Below are positions 38,614 through 49,347 of a stretch of DNA of 64,000 bases, piece after piece; within the stretch, counting starts at the first letter, position 1; every line of letters begins with the position of its first letter. Below the pieces are notes generated by a model that did no database searches, was not told where the DNA came from, and was given only the letters and a program-made list of their open reading frames with translations. This DNA is from Zoroaster sp. YZ-2022. Its lineage: Eukaryota; Echinodermata; Asteroidea; Forcipulatida; Zoroasteridae. The position numbers and the translations under genes were made by a program. Where the stretch lies: assembly GCA_029582265.1 (NCBI GenBank), contig CM055828.1:9027902-9091901 (forward strand), written 5' to 3'.

Positions 38614-41600
38614 TATCCCGGCATCTTCTGAAATGTGTTTCTTTGTGTCTAAAGGAGATAGCGATATTTTATTTACTCGCGTTGTATATAATCTATGTTT
38701 TTCGTGTTTAATAAAACTCATATCGTGATGAAGAACAAGATTTTGAGATAAAACTTGTTTATAACGGTTGTGTTTAATCTGTTGTTCTAAAACTTGTTTT
38801 TTAACGCCTTTAGCTTTTCTTATTTCTTTTTCGTTCGATAAAAGTATCGAATACATTTTTGGTCTCAAACAAACAACTTCATCTATTAAAGTTCCCGCAC
38901 ACTCGTCTTTCATTTTGCCTATTATCTTTTTATTTTCTTCAGAAAATAGAAAATGTTGTTGTTTATAATTACTAAAATCGTATAAATCTTTGTCTTTTTC
39001 CATATCGTAATACACGTCTTCTGTTTGAATATCGAGCAACAAACTATCCGTATCCGTGTAAACCAAATTACACCTCTCGCCGTATTTTAACTTTAAATTG
39101 TTGTAATAGAAATCATACATCAAATGCTTAGATAAATCCAGTACGCTCATTCCTACGTAAACCGGGCGGTTGAGAACGAGTTTTGTCTTGTGCATGTGAA
39201 TAGCTACTAGTTCATTATCAAAAATCCTCGCCTCTGCAAAATTTGGTTTTGCGATGAGACTTTTAATTTGATTTTCTGATTTTTCATCGTTTAATCGCTT
39301 CAAATTCACGTTAACGCGATTTCGTACATTTTCCATCGTTTTCCCAAAAACTGAATTATTCATGAGTTTGTACAAATCTTTTTCAAAATCGCTCGTCGCT
39401 TCTTTTCTGAGTTGAGTGGTTTTATCGATGTACGATTTCATCCAACACGATTCATCAAATTCTAAAACTTTATGAATTTTAGTCAGCTTCATACCGAGTT
39501 GTAAATACAATTGTAAATTACGATAATGAATCACGTAGTTTTTTTTCTTCGTATAAATTGGGAACTAATTTTGCAACGTTTGGGGCCGGCTTGCCGGTTA
39601 GCAACCCTTTTTGATAGTCGCTCATCCATTCTTTCGGTATACCACTAAACACTCTGGAGCGAGTGGAAACGCGTTGTGAGAATCGTGTAAAATAGTTGGA
39701 TATTCTAAATCGACTTCTAAAATGTATCCTTTATCGTTTTTAAATCCTTGTTTCTCGAGTTTGTTAATTCGTTTTTCACTCATCCACTTAAAATTACCCG
39801 TCGGTAAAGGTTGACTCATCGCGTAGCCGTATAAATTGTTCGCGTCTAAATACATAATGTAACTCGATGGTTTTGATTTATCATAATCAGGCAAGTATTT
39901 ATTGTTTGCTTTCACGTATCTTTTACTCACCATGCACGTTCCTCCTCTAATACCCCTCTCTATAAATAAATGCATGTCAATATCTGTAAACAAATCTAAA
40001 GTTTGTTTTGAATGTTTTAATAAAGCGTCCCAACTTAACCCGGGACTCGTGTAATAATTGGCCGGATCTAAACCGTATTCTCGTATACAAGTAACGCGAA
40101 AGTTTTCAAATACGTCCGCTAATAAGCAAGTATCCGTACGCACGTACAAATCGTGATAATCACCCAAGTTTTTACAATCGAACACGTTGTAAACGTTCTT
40201 TGCGTGTTTGTATTGTTCTTCAGTAATGGTGCTATCGTTTAGACTACTATAGAAAGATTCCATAAGAGGAAGTTGTTTTTCTTCGAAACGCTCGAAAGAG
40301 TCCATGTACTCGTAAGGATAAATACCCTTGCTTTTAATAAGATTAAATTTTTCAAGAGAGGGTTCGAGTTTGGTTGTGATCGGGAAAGAATTGTTTGATT
40401 TAACGAGTTTGTCAAGCGGAGCCGGTAAAAATTGAGCGCTGTCGATAAATCGTAATTGCCCGATATTAAAAGAAATGTACTTTTCGATATTGTTTGCTAT
40501 GCACGTTATATTTCTCTCACTGCAGCCCGCGGCTTGCATAATGAGGTGAGAGTCGTAACCTCTCAAGTTATGAAACACGACTGGAATAAAAGTTTTGTCC
40601 GGTTTTAAACTCAGTTTTAAATTACAACATTTGTGCGCCGCGCCTCTATATTTTCCGGTAACGTGACAATGATCTCTTACCCTATCGCGCTTTTCGTCTT
40701 TTACAAACTTGGTGTCATGCTCCGCCGCGCAAGCGTCACTTTCAAGAAATGCCTTTTCACATATCCAACACTCACACGCAGAGTTGTAATCTTCTACATC
40801 TTCTTCCTTCATCGTAATCTTTACAGGATTTTTAAATATTTCGTTAATTTGTTTTGATTCTTTTTCTAATTCTGTTAAAAAGTGTTTGGCCGCATCTTCT
40901 CCCCTGTACGTACAGGGGGTACTAGTCAACCCATCGCATTTTACGACAACGTACGAATAACCGCAAACGACGTGTTCTTGTAGTTTTTGCGTATTGGTAG
41001 AGTTTTCGCGCTTCGCGTCAGCGTCAACAATCTTTTTAATAATGCTCTCAAAGTCAGCGTATATAACGAAAGGAACTTTCATCTTTTTATGATAATTTAT
41101 ACATTTTAACTTGTCGTTTTTGCCCTTTATTGGTAAAACAATTTTTGTTGGTCTGTCGTTAATTCCCTTACACATTTCTACGTGATTTTCGAGAAACGCT
41201 TCTGTTGAGAAACCTTGTAAACATCTCAAGCAAAAATGTTTACGTTCTTTGTGGTTCGTTTGGTCAAAAAGTAATTTATTAACGTCTTTAATCCAAACAT
41301 AGTGAGATTTAACACCATTTTCTTCTTCTGAAATGTGTCTCTTCGCATCAGCGTGAATTAATAATAAATTTATGCGATCTAGCCTCGTTGGTTGATCGCT
41401 GAGTTTGTAAACTAGTATCGATTTTCCTTCACAACCAAAAACGTTTATCGCTATATTGTTTTGTTTCTCTACTCGCTTAATTTGATTGATGGGTGTGGGA
41501 GCGTCGATATTACTAAAATTTAAACCGTCTTCAATCGGGTATTTACTCGTTCTATCACCATCCTTTTTCGCGGGAAAAAGAGCGCTGCGAATCGCCCACC

Positions 41601-42402
41601 GCAAACAATCGTCGTCTTTGTTTTTTACGTTGATGCACGCTTTTTTATTTCTTACATAATCGCACAGCTCTATATAACTACCACCTTTGAAAGGCCGATA
41701 CTTGCTAATTCTAACGTTCATTCCAACGATACGATCTATTACCCACCCGCTACCTTCTCGCGTATATTTTTCTAAAGCCTCTTGAATTTGTGAAAAAACG
41801 TCATCTAATACATTTTCGATATCGTACAAATTCAATAAAACAATTTGCTTATTATTATGAAAATTTGGCTCAGCTTCATCGATCGTACCGTCTAGTTTTT
41901 CTTTGAGTAATTTAATGCGTACGTAAATCATAAACTTGAATGAGTTAAAATCTTTCAAGTCTATATTCAACTTGGTGATAATCTTTGGTTTTACCGCCTC
42001 CCAAAATATGTTTAAATCTTTTTCTTTGCTGTGATTTATCGGAACTATCATTATTCGTTCGCGTAAATATGTTCCACCATCGATCGGTGGATTAAACCTC
42101 AACTCTTCTTCTTGCCCGTAAAACCTTTTAATAGCGTTAATGTAGTCTTTTTTAATCAATTGCCCTTTTTTCCCAGAGCCGTGTTTAGGAATATTTATAT
42201 TTTCAACATTTATACGTGCTCTCAATTCAACTAAACTTAATTTAGATAATGGTTTCGGTTTATGCCTTTTTATATAATTTTTCACGGCTTCGTAATAACT
42301 ACGTTTGTTTATTTTACCCTCACCTAACACGATTGACTCGTGCGAGCGTACAAACTCTTTCAATTCTGGTAATGTCCATTTCGATAATTAATTCGTTGTC
42401 AT
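38569..42402 (-). pseudogene. Protein-primed-type family B DNA polymerase, broken (right arm)
   Basis: Same gene as 32067-35880, damaged differently. From the natural start at 42402 a stop appears at codon 5; the frame is then open for 913 codons from the internal ATG at 42363 down to 39622. Landmarks in that frame: second SAP-like repeat about 41-81, Cys253/Trp256 and His354 of the unknown N-terminal domain, a C2H2-like finger about 378-398, exonuclease I about 435-440, an endonuclease VII-like Cys/His cluster about 530-581, exonuclease II about 599-608, exonuclease III about 737-752, motif A about 838-848. A small insertion near 39640 shifts the frame. The remaining C-terminal 321 codons (39534-38569) with motifs B and C are open in another frame. 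Neither arm has an intact gene. Confidence 0.88.
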
Positions 42403-42455
42403 CTTTACTATTAAACAAGATAATATTAAATTATTATGTCACTTTTATAAGTGTT
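42403..42455 (-). promoter_or_regulatory. Duplicated TATA-type promoter cassette, PolB gene (right arm)
   Basis: Mirror of the left-arm cassette: AACACTTATAAAAGTGACA on the minus strand, ending 53 bp before the natural PolB start. Confidence 0.6.
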
Positions 42456-42476
42456 AAAAAAAGTTAAATCATTTTG

Positions 42477-42833
42477 TTAGCCTTTACATCTGCTACATAT
42501 TTGCGCTTTTGCTTTTGTGCCCATACCACATTTCAAACACGCGAGAGAAATAGATTTTCCACATTTAAGTTTACGTTTATGTTCCCCACAAAAATTTCCG
42601 CCACACACGCTATCCTTTAAACATTTGTCTGTTTTGCCTACTAAAAGCCATTGGCATGGAATAATCTTTTCAACCGATAAAGCGTTTAAATGTTTTCTAA
42701 TGCTAAATAAATAATCTTTTTTATTCACTTTACCATTCCTGCCGGATGCTCGTACTATCGTTATATTATTTGTCTCAACGTGCTCTTTTAATTGAGCCGC
42801 GGTATTTGCCCAAAAATTTATCTTCGTCGTCAT
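42477..42833 (-). CDS. SAP-like / zinc-ribbon small protein (right arm)
   Basis: 118 aa, intact. It is identical to the left-arm protein except Leu for Ser at residue 18 and Ser for Pro at about residue 54. All Cys and His positions of the C-terminal cluster are kept. That it stays open in both arms while the polymerase is broken suggests either very recent duplication or selection on the small gene. Confidence 0.7.
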   Translation of the reverse strand: MTTKINFWANTAAQLKEHVETNNITIVRASGRNGKVNKKDYLFSIRKHLNALSVEKIIPCQWLLVGKTDKCLKDSVCGGNFCGEHKRKLKCGKSISLACLKCGMGTKAKAQICSRCKG

Positions 42834-42886
42834 CTTTGCAATTACTCAAGATAATATTAAATCAGTTTGTCATTTTTATAAGTGTT
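42834..42886 (-). promoter_or_regulatory. Duplicated TATA-type promoter cassette, small gene (right arm)
   Basis: Mirror of 31583-31635, with the same TTATAAAA to ATG spacing. Confidence 0.6.
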
Positions 42887-43038
42887 ACATTTCATAATTG
42901 TATTACCGATCTTGATCTCGAATTCTTAAAAAGATATTTTATTAGATGAATAAATCTTTCATAACGCCATCCTCCATCATCCCCCACGATCATCCTCAAC
43001 CTCACGTAACATCATCATCCTCCTATTTTTATTCACCC

Positions 43039-43122
43039 ACCACCATCATCGTCATTGTTCTCAACCTCCCATCATCGTCATTGTTCTCAACCTCCCATCA
43101 TCGTCATTGTTCTCAACCACAC
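43039..43122. repeat. ~25-bp tandem repeat (right arm)
   Basis: Inverse counterpart of 31350-31432, built from CATCATCGTCATTGTTCTCA. Confidence 0.85.
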
Positions 43123-43420
43123 CTGATGTTTTAACACGTTCCCAAGTGACCCAGAAGACCTATTTACATTTAGGGAAAGTCCCAAAAAAAATCAGTGAAG
43201 TTTCATTTTTGAAAAGCAAAACAAATCACGGTTTTTTAACAAAAACGCCCTACTACTACCCAGAGATTTTTGAGAAAATCGTTTTATAAAAATCATTTTT
43301 TAGAAATCGTTTTTAAAATTAATGAAAACCTAGTCAAAATTCCCTACTACTACCCAGCGAATTTGTCCAAAAATCGTTTTTTAAGTAGGTGCGCCAGGAA
43401 CCCCATCTAACATACTACTA

Positions 43421-46400
43421 GGGTTGAGAATTGATGAATTGAATAAGTATGGCGGAATTTAAAAACAAACATGATAAAGATACGAAGTGGATGATTGTAT
43501 TGGTCACCATTAGAGGAACATAATGATAGCCCCATTCCTAAGTAAAAGTCTGTATAATTATTAACCTTATTATATAAAACGATGGAACAGGGAGAATAAT
43601 CTGCAGGCCGCCAGTGAGTTAAATTTGTGTTCACCCCACCATCTGAGCAATTTAAACAAAATATAATATTCAAACCTTTTTGATTTGAAAAACTAGCTAA
43701 ATTCGGGATTTATTTCTTCAAGTATTATTCAATTGTTTCCTCTTTGAATTAATTAATTATCCCTAATTAATTGACTGCATGCTCCTAGCTCAGCGCCGCG
43801 ATGGCACACAAACTGTTGTCTTTGTAAAAAAAAAAAACATTGTGAAGAAGGGTTGTCCGTTCGAATGAAACGAACCTCCTGGCATACCGGCTTGTTACAA
43901 GAATGACCGTCAATGTTTTGCCAACCGTCGGTAGGCAAAAACTACATCTGTCACTTAGCAAACGAAAGCTCGATATACCCTTATATTATGCATGCCCAAA
44001 TAGTTTTGGACATTTTCTATAGAGAGTGGCACAAACTCCTGATCTTTAAGGCTTATTTTAATATTTTTTTAAAGTTTAATTAATAACCACATAAAACACA
44101 AACATCTTAATCCTCATTTAAGCCAGTGCATGGGCCTACACTTTTAGTAAAATGACTTTTAATGCATCCATAACAATCAAAATGGGCCTATGTTTCAGCT
44201 GATCGTTAACTTAGCAAATAGTGAAAATGCATTCAGATTGTTCATTCATTCTAACGTGGAATTTCTGTCTTCGGATAAAATACCATCATCAACTTTGATG
44301 TGAAACAGTGATCATTTCTGTTTGTTGAGATTACCAATAATGCCTATAGTAGTCTAACATCATTGGGGGTTGATGGTTGAGTGTGCATGAAGACCTATAT
44401 GCCATTTGGAGAAGAAGAAAAAATAGTCGCTCGTCTCAACAGTGTGCGTTTCTAAAACTTAATAAAAGCTTGTCTTTATTAGCAACATCCAGAGAGCCCC
44501 ACCCACACTTTCCGAGCGGTATTGTCCCTCCACGAATATCAGCTGTACTTTTTCTGCGGATTGATCACTGAAATGCTATTTTCAAGTTCTTGTTCGGGTC
44601 TATAGGCCACCGCATTATTATTATTTTCTGTGGGGCTCCTTTAAAAAATTTTTTTTTTTTTTTAAAGATTCATAAAATGTACAGGGCAGGTGTTTTTTCC
44701 TGACAGATAATCCTTTAAACACATCATGCGCCTGTGTGTCGGTGAGATGACAAGCGCTGATGAGTAACAACTGGTCTTAACTCTTAAATATTTATGTTTC
44801 TAGCTTGGCTTTAATTTATAATATCATGAGAATAAATCATCAATATGTAAGATGTAAGGCCGTGCATCCAAACAAACAATTCCTCGATGGTGGGGGGGGG
44901 GGGGGGGGGTGAAGACAAGCGTTCAAATTTTGAATATCTGCAACATTGCCCGGAGTGCATTTGTTTTAAGAGGAACTTTTATTCAATGTTCCCCGTAAGA
45001 ATTAAAAGATAAAAGAGAAGTTAGCAACCCAAATGTCAAACCCTTCAACATTTTTGTTAAGAAGGGTACAGATTATATAGGCCTATATATGTTTGCACCT
45101 GTTTAGGAAATTACATTTTGCGCTCTTATACATATGTTTCTTTTTCTCCGAAGTGAAACTATTTTAAAAGTTGCTCTAAAAGCCTGGCATTATTTATGTA
45201 GGATCTAAGTCTATGTTTCTTTGAGGTGGTTCAGAATAAATGAAAGCTACAATCGTGATTTTTGTCTAACATGTAGGCCCCTACATGAATTTTTAAGAAT
45301 TATATCCCCAGAATATGCGAGCAATCATTGAACGGAAGTTTTTTCATGCGGATTTTTGTAAAAGGAGACTAGTTCTTGATCCAAAGTGTACATAATTAAT
45401 ATGAACATCGTATTCGAGCTTTGAACGCCTTGGGGTTAAAAAAACACACACATCCACAGTGACACTGAAAAAACATTCAGATATTTATTTCTATGTAATA
45501 TGTTGGCTATACAATATTTCTCTATCCTCATTGCGAGTATGAAAGCACGTATATGCCTATAGGTACATTTTGTTTCTAGCATAGGCAGATTTTAAAGTTA
45601 GTCTAAATGGTAAATTGTATTCTTTCCGTGAGAAACAAAAAATAATAATAATAAAACAATAAAAATAAAAATAAAAAAAATAATTAAAAAAAACCCGGAC
45701 CTTTAAATATTATTGAGCACATCTCACTTGTTTAATGTTTTTACTTTGCATACAGATTTCTTTCAAGGTATTTGCAATTGTTATGGGCGGGGCTTTGAAA
45801 ACACTGAAGTGAATTTATCCCCCCAAATTGATCAGGGTTCAAAATTCATCGTGAATGTTGGGTGGGTTGTGAAATAAGGTGTATGAGCTCACAGTGCGAA
45901 ACCACTATGGCTTGGGGTTCGGGTTGGAGCACAGGGCCCAGAAGCTTTAGGATGTGTGCTTATATACATGTAGACGTTCTGAAATGCAATCTGGGGCATA
46001 TTATTTAAACATAATTATCACGGTGAATTATTAAGTGTTCTTATCAACTTAAAGATGGACTACAACGGAATAATGATAAGTGCTGTGTTGCTGTTTTCGT
46101 TCGAGAAATGTGTAATGATTACTAACATATTATTATTATTCAATAAAACTTGTTCCTTCATGCAAAACAAAAATCAATTTGATCGGCGTTCTACGACCCA
46201 GAAAAGCCCAGTTTCACCAAAAGCCCTCAACTCATGAATAATTCATACTTCGTATGTGACGTACACCCATGAAGCTTTGCTACCCCCACGCACAACAGTC
46301 GATCGCGTGTACTGTATGCATTTACCATACATGCAATGCGGAACAACAGCGGACAAGCGACATCTTCTAGACCGAAAAAAGCTTCATAAAAACTTCATGC

Positions 46401-46940
46401 CTCTGCTGACGCATGAAAACGCATGTATAATATACACGGAAGTAACATGGCGTCTTCTGTTTACTCTCGGGTGTTCATGGGTTATACGTCATCCCTTTTC
46501 GCTGGTTTACAAGTCCGCTGGTACTATATCGTGGATTTCATAGTGGATTTTCAATGGGTCTTTGTCGGGAACCAGTGCAGGGCGGGAAATTTCAAAAATC
46601 GAAGAAGCGGGGTCAAATTTTTTCGGTCAAATTGCAACAAAATTATAAAGAGAAAAACATGACCACAACAATAAATTGTTACCTGAACACAACATAAACA
46701 AGGTTCGATAGTCAATTTAATGTGAGAGTTCTCGTTGTAGTCCATCTTTAAACTCTTGCAAAAATTGCCATGAGAAAGTACAGCAGAATTATAATTGGGA
46801 ACATTTTGTGGGGATGTTTGCATTGGTCATCCCTGCTCAAATTATATACTCCCATCCTCCGGGATTTCCCCGCCCCCTTTTTTGTGGGGGGGGGGTTGTT
46901 GGGGAGGATGTTAAACATTCCATGCAAAGTTGTTAGTGCC
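43421..46940. other. No gene seen; simple-sequence tracts only
   Basis: AT-rich sequence right of the palindrome. Notable only are a poly-G tract (44890-44908), an A-rich AATAA tract (45640-45695) and a G-rich tract near 46885. Open stretches are short and featureless. Confidence 0.5.
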
Positions 46941-47340
46941 CCTTTTATAATAATAATAATAATACGGTAATACACGATTATAAAGTGCACATATCCTAGC
47001 GACTAGATCAAGGCGCTGTACAAAGTAAAGTCTTAAGCTGTTTTTTGAAGGTTGACATTGAAGTGGATTGGTGGATTTGCGTGGGGAGGTTGTTCCATAG
47101 TCTGGACCAGTCAGTGTAACTGAAGGCCCCATGTCCGGCTGATTTTGAACTTGTTGGTGTGATGAGTGTTGTGCTGTCAGTGAGTCTGCGCAGTCTGCTG
47201 TCACGCTGGTAAACTGTTACAAGTTCCTGGAGGGTAAGTCAGGGCCATAGAATTCAGGCATTTCCAAATGAGTGTTGATGCGCAGACTCACTGGGAGCCA
47301 GTGCAGCCTATGACGTCACTGTTTAGATATGATCGAGATC
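46941..47340 (-). mobile_element. SINE/LINE 3'-end fragment with (ATT)n tail
   Basis: On the minus strand the sequence passes through a GTTCCATAGTCTGGACCAG-type block (read on plus) and ends GCGCCTTGATCTAGTCG, then TATGTGCACTTTATAA, then (ATT)n. The same tail layout appears in the SINE at 49079. No ORF. Confidence 0.55.
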
Positions 47341-47510
47341 AGCTGTTTTATTTGATATATTGTAAGTCCAGTGAATTTCCAGTTGCACAGACTGATGTAT
47401 TACGTCTATAAAACCAATGAATATAGCCTTAGACATTTTCTTACGGTGGTTAGACGGTAGCTGACACAGAAATCAGTGACCTCACATGGCAACTTCATTA
47501 CTTTCTCTTA

Positions 47511-47807
47511 GGCCCCCCAAAAGTCTCCAGTTTCTGGTCATCGGTCGGCTTCAAAATCGGTGCGGTAACGCGCTTTTTTTTGGCCATCTTTTTTTTGGCC
47601 AACAGGAAATACGAGAATCATTGTATACACCAAATTTCCCATATATAAAGTATGGTGGCTAAGAGAGGCCTCACAAATCGGGCAAACGTTCATATCCCTA
47701 TATGTGAAAAGTCGTTAACACAGCACGGAAGAATTCCAATCGATCCAGCAATTTTGGCTGCAATTGGACATCGCGGAGACCAGAAACCGGAAACATTTTT
47801 TGGGCCT
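47511..47807 (+). mobile_element. MITE family 'TTTCTGGTC', copy 3
   Basis: The left end GGCCCCCCAAAAGTCTCCAG continues TTTCTGGTC, and the right end GACCAGAAACCGGAAACATT continues TTTTGGGCC. Internally GTGAAAAGTCGTTAACACAG is the intact TTAA site that is occupied in copy 1. Confidence 0.78.
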
Positions 47808-49078
47808 AACATAGGTCCTACTTATTTTGGGGCTGTCCATTCTGTTGTAAATTTCTGAAACTGTGGGGTCTCTGGGATATTTGTTTGTTTGTTCGTTTTT
47901 TGGTTTTGTTTTGTCTATGGAGGAAGAAAAGTAAAATAAATTTCTCGATAAACTTTTGGTGATTTGTCACAATTTTCGTTCCGAAGTAAATACGTCATGA
48001 TAAACAAATACAATAATAAAACAAAGAATATGAATAAATAGCCATGGGAACATGACGTTCTGTATACGGGCTATATTATGTATGTACAGGCATGGAGCAA
48101 GGAAATATAGCCAACTCGAAAGGGGCTGCCTGTAATTTTATATAGTCTGTATCCTCTTTGTAGTTCATGCTTCAAAAACGTGGTACTATGGGCTAGGTTG
48201 CGCGTGAAGTAACGCACACGTACTTCCGGCTACATCTATACCTCACCCTTACAAACAGAGCTCAACTCACGGCACTGCATTCATAGCTGTCCTTACACCA
48301 ACTACCATTCTCTGATTACAGTCTGTGTTAGCACATTATTTGGCGCTATCGGTGTACGTGAAAGCGGCGAATCCTTTACCCGAAGTACGCATGAGCATAA
48401 GTATAGGCCTCAGCTGCTGAACCACGAATTCGCCCAGAATAGACATATACTGTACAATTGTGACATTTTGTAGGCTTGCCATCTATATAACTTTAAAACA
48501 ATTTTTTTTTAAACAGGATTATAAGCCTATGTGGGATATAATGGGGATTCTTCTTTGTTCTTATAAACGTAAATAATCTTCTGCATAAATACTATCATGA
48601 TAGAAGATTTGATGATGTTTGCCATTGACAAGTAATGTTATGATATTTGCTTCATGTCGATACCATCCCGATGGCATTTTGTCAAGATTAAAATGCATGC
48701 TGTTAAAACTAATTAGTTGGGCCATGGAGGAAGGTTCCGCACTGTACACTGCAAAAACCGCGGTGTTGAAAACTACACCAGTGGTGTTCGTATCGGGCAA
48801 CTCGCCCAATACGAACACCATGGCAGAATAAAGTTGACACCACTGGACACAAAACGGCAATATTACACCACTGATCCTAGCCTGAAAACCCGTCCTTTTA
48901 TGTAAAAAAGAGGGTCGTGGGCTGCTCCGGGTACGGCACGCGTTGAATGTAAGGCTAGGCGCGCATACGCATGCTATACAAATACACCATTTTGTGTGTA
49001 GCTGGGCGTAAGAACCATTTGGGCCAAGGTCCAATACACCAATACAGTTATGGCCATATACTAACCGCCCATCAACAA
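47808..49078. other. No gene seen; one strong hairpin
   Basis: Mostly unique AT-rich sequence. The hairpin at 48782-48820 is listed separately. A 196-codon open frame on the minus strand (48561-49151) runs through the hairpin and the SINE tail and is not credible. Confidence 0.45.
48782..48820. repeat. Stem-loop with ~16-bp stem
   Basis: TGGTGTTCGTATCGGGC, loop AACTC, then GCCCAATACGAACACCA; one position in the stem is not matched. The surrounding words (TGTACACTG, GTTGAAAACTAC) recur, diverged and inverted, at about 57335-57405, pointing to a dispersed repeat. Confidence 0.85.
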
Positions 49079-49347
49079 TAATAATAATAATAATAATGTA
49101 TGGACTTATATAGCGCACGTATCCACCAACTAAGTGGTGCTCAAGGCGCATTCTTTTTTACGTGCATTACACAACACACGGGACCTACGGCTTTACGTCC
49201 CATCCGAAGGACGAAGCAATTATGGTTAAGTACCTTGCTCAAGGACACAAGTGTCACGACCGGGGCTCGAACTCACACCCTGCTGCTGGCAACACCAGAA
49301 CTTGAGTTCGGTGCGCTAGACCGCTCGGCCACGACACTCCATGCCGC
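49079..49347 (-). mobile_element. tRNA-headed SINE with (ATT)n tail
   Basis: The head on the minus strand is GTGTCGTGGCCGAGCGGTCT (box A of a tRNA-Leu/Ser type) and GTGTGAGTTCGAGCCCCGGT (box B). The body includes a CTTGAGCAAGGTACTTAACC-like block. The 3' end is GCGCTATATAAGTCCATAC, then (ATT)n at 49079-49098. It is a typical full-length-looking invertebrate deuterostome SINE. Confidence 0.85.

Larger units (their letters stand above)
31049..43420. mobile_element. 12.4-kb giant inverted duplication carrying two PolB modules
   Basis: Left arm 31049-36776 and right arm 37673-43420 are reverse complements with very few differences. A unique spacer of 896 bp separates them. The outer ends are TAGTAGTATGTTAGATGGGG and its exact inverse; a GGG trinucleotide flanks both outer ends and could be a short target duplication. 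From the outer end inward each arm has a 25-bp tandem repeat, a 118-aa gene, a PolB gene, an 81-bp tandem duplication and a LINE tail. The PolB type points to a Polinton/adintovirus-like source, but integrase, packaging ATPase and capsid genes are absent. Arm differences (substitutions, 1-bp indels, a 17-bp deletion) argue against a simple fold-back read artefact. Confidence 0.9.
37673..43420 (-). repeat. Right arm of the giant inverted repeat
   Basis: 5,748 bp, the mirror of 31049-36776. It ends at CATACTACTA next to unique sequence GGGTTGAGAATTG. Confidence 0.95.

Noticed and set aside
31049..43420. Palindrome as a fold-back sequencing or assembly artefact
   Set aside because: Not excluded, but less likely. 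The arms differ by substitutions and by structural changes such as a 17-bp deletion, the spacer is asymmetric and unique, and both outer ends stop at the same element terminus next to different unique flanks.
31049..43420. Complete Polinton/Maverick element
   Set aside because: No integrase, packaging ATPase, protease gene or capsid gene is visible. Only PolB and one small gene are present, so only a PolB-bearing or Polinton-like label is justified.
48561..49151. 196-codon minus-strand frame
   Set aside because: It crosses a hairpin repeat and the ATT tail of a SINE (giving a run of isoleucines). It is a chance open frame.
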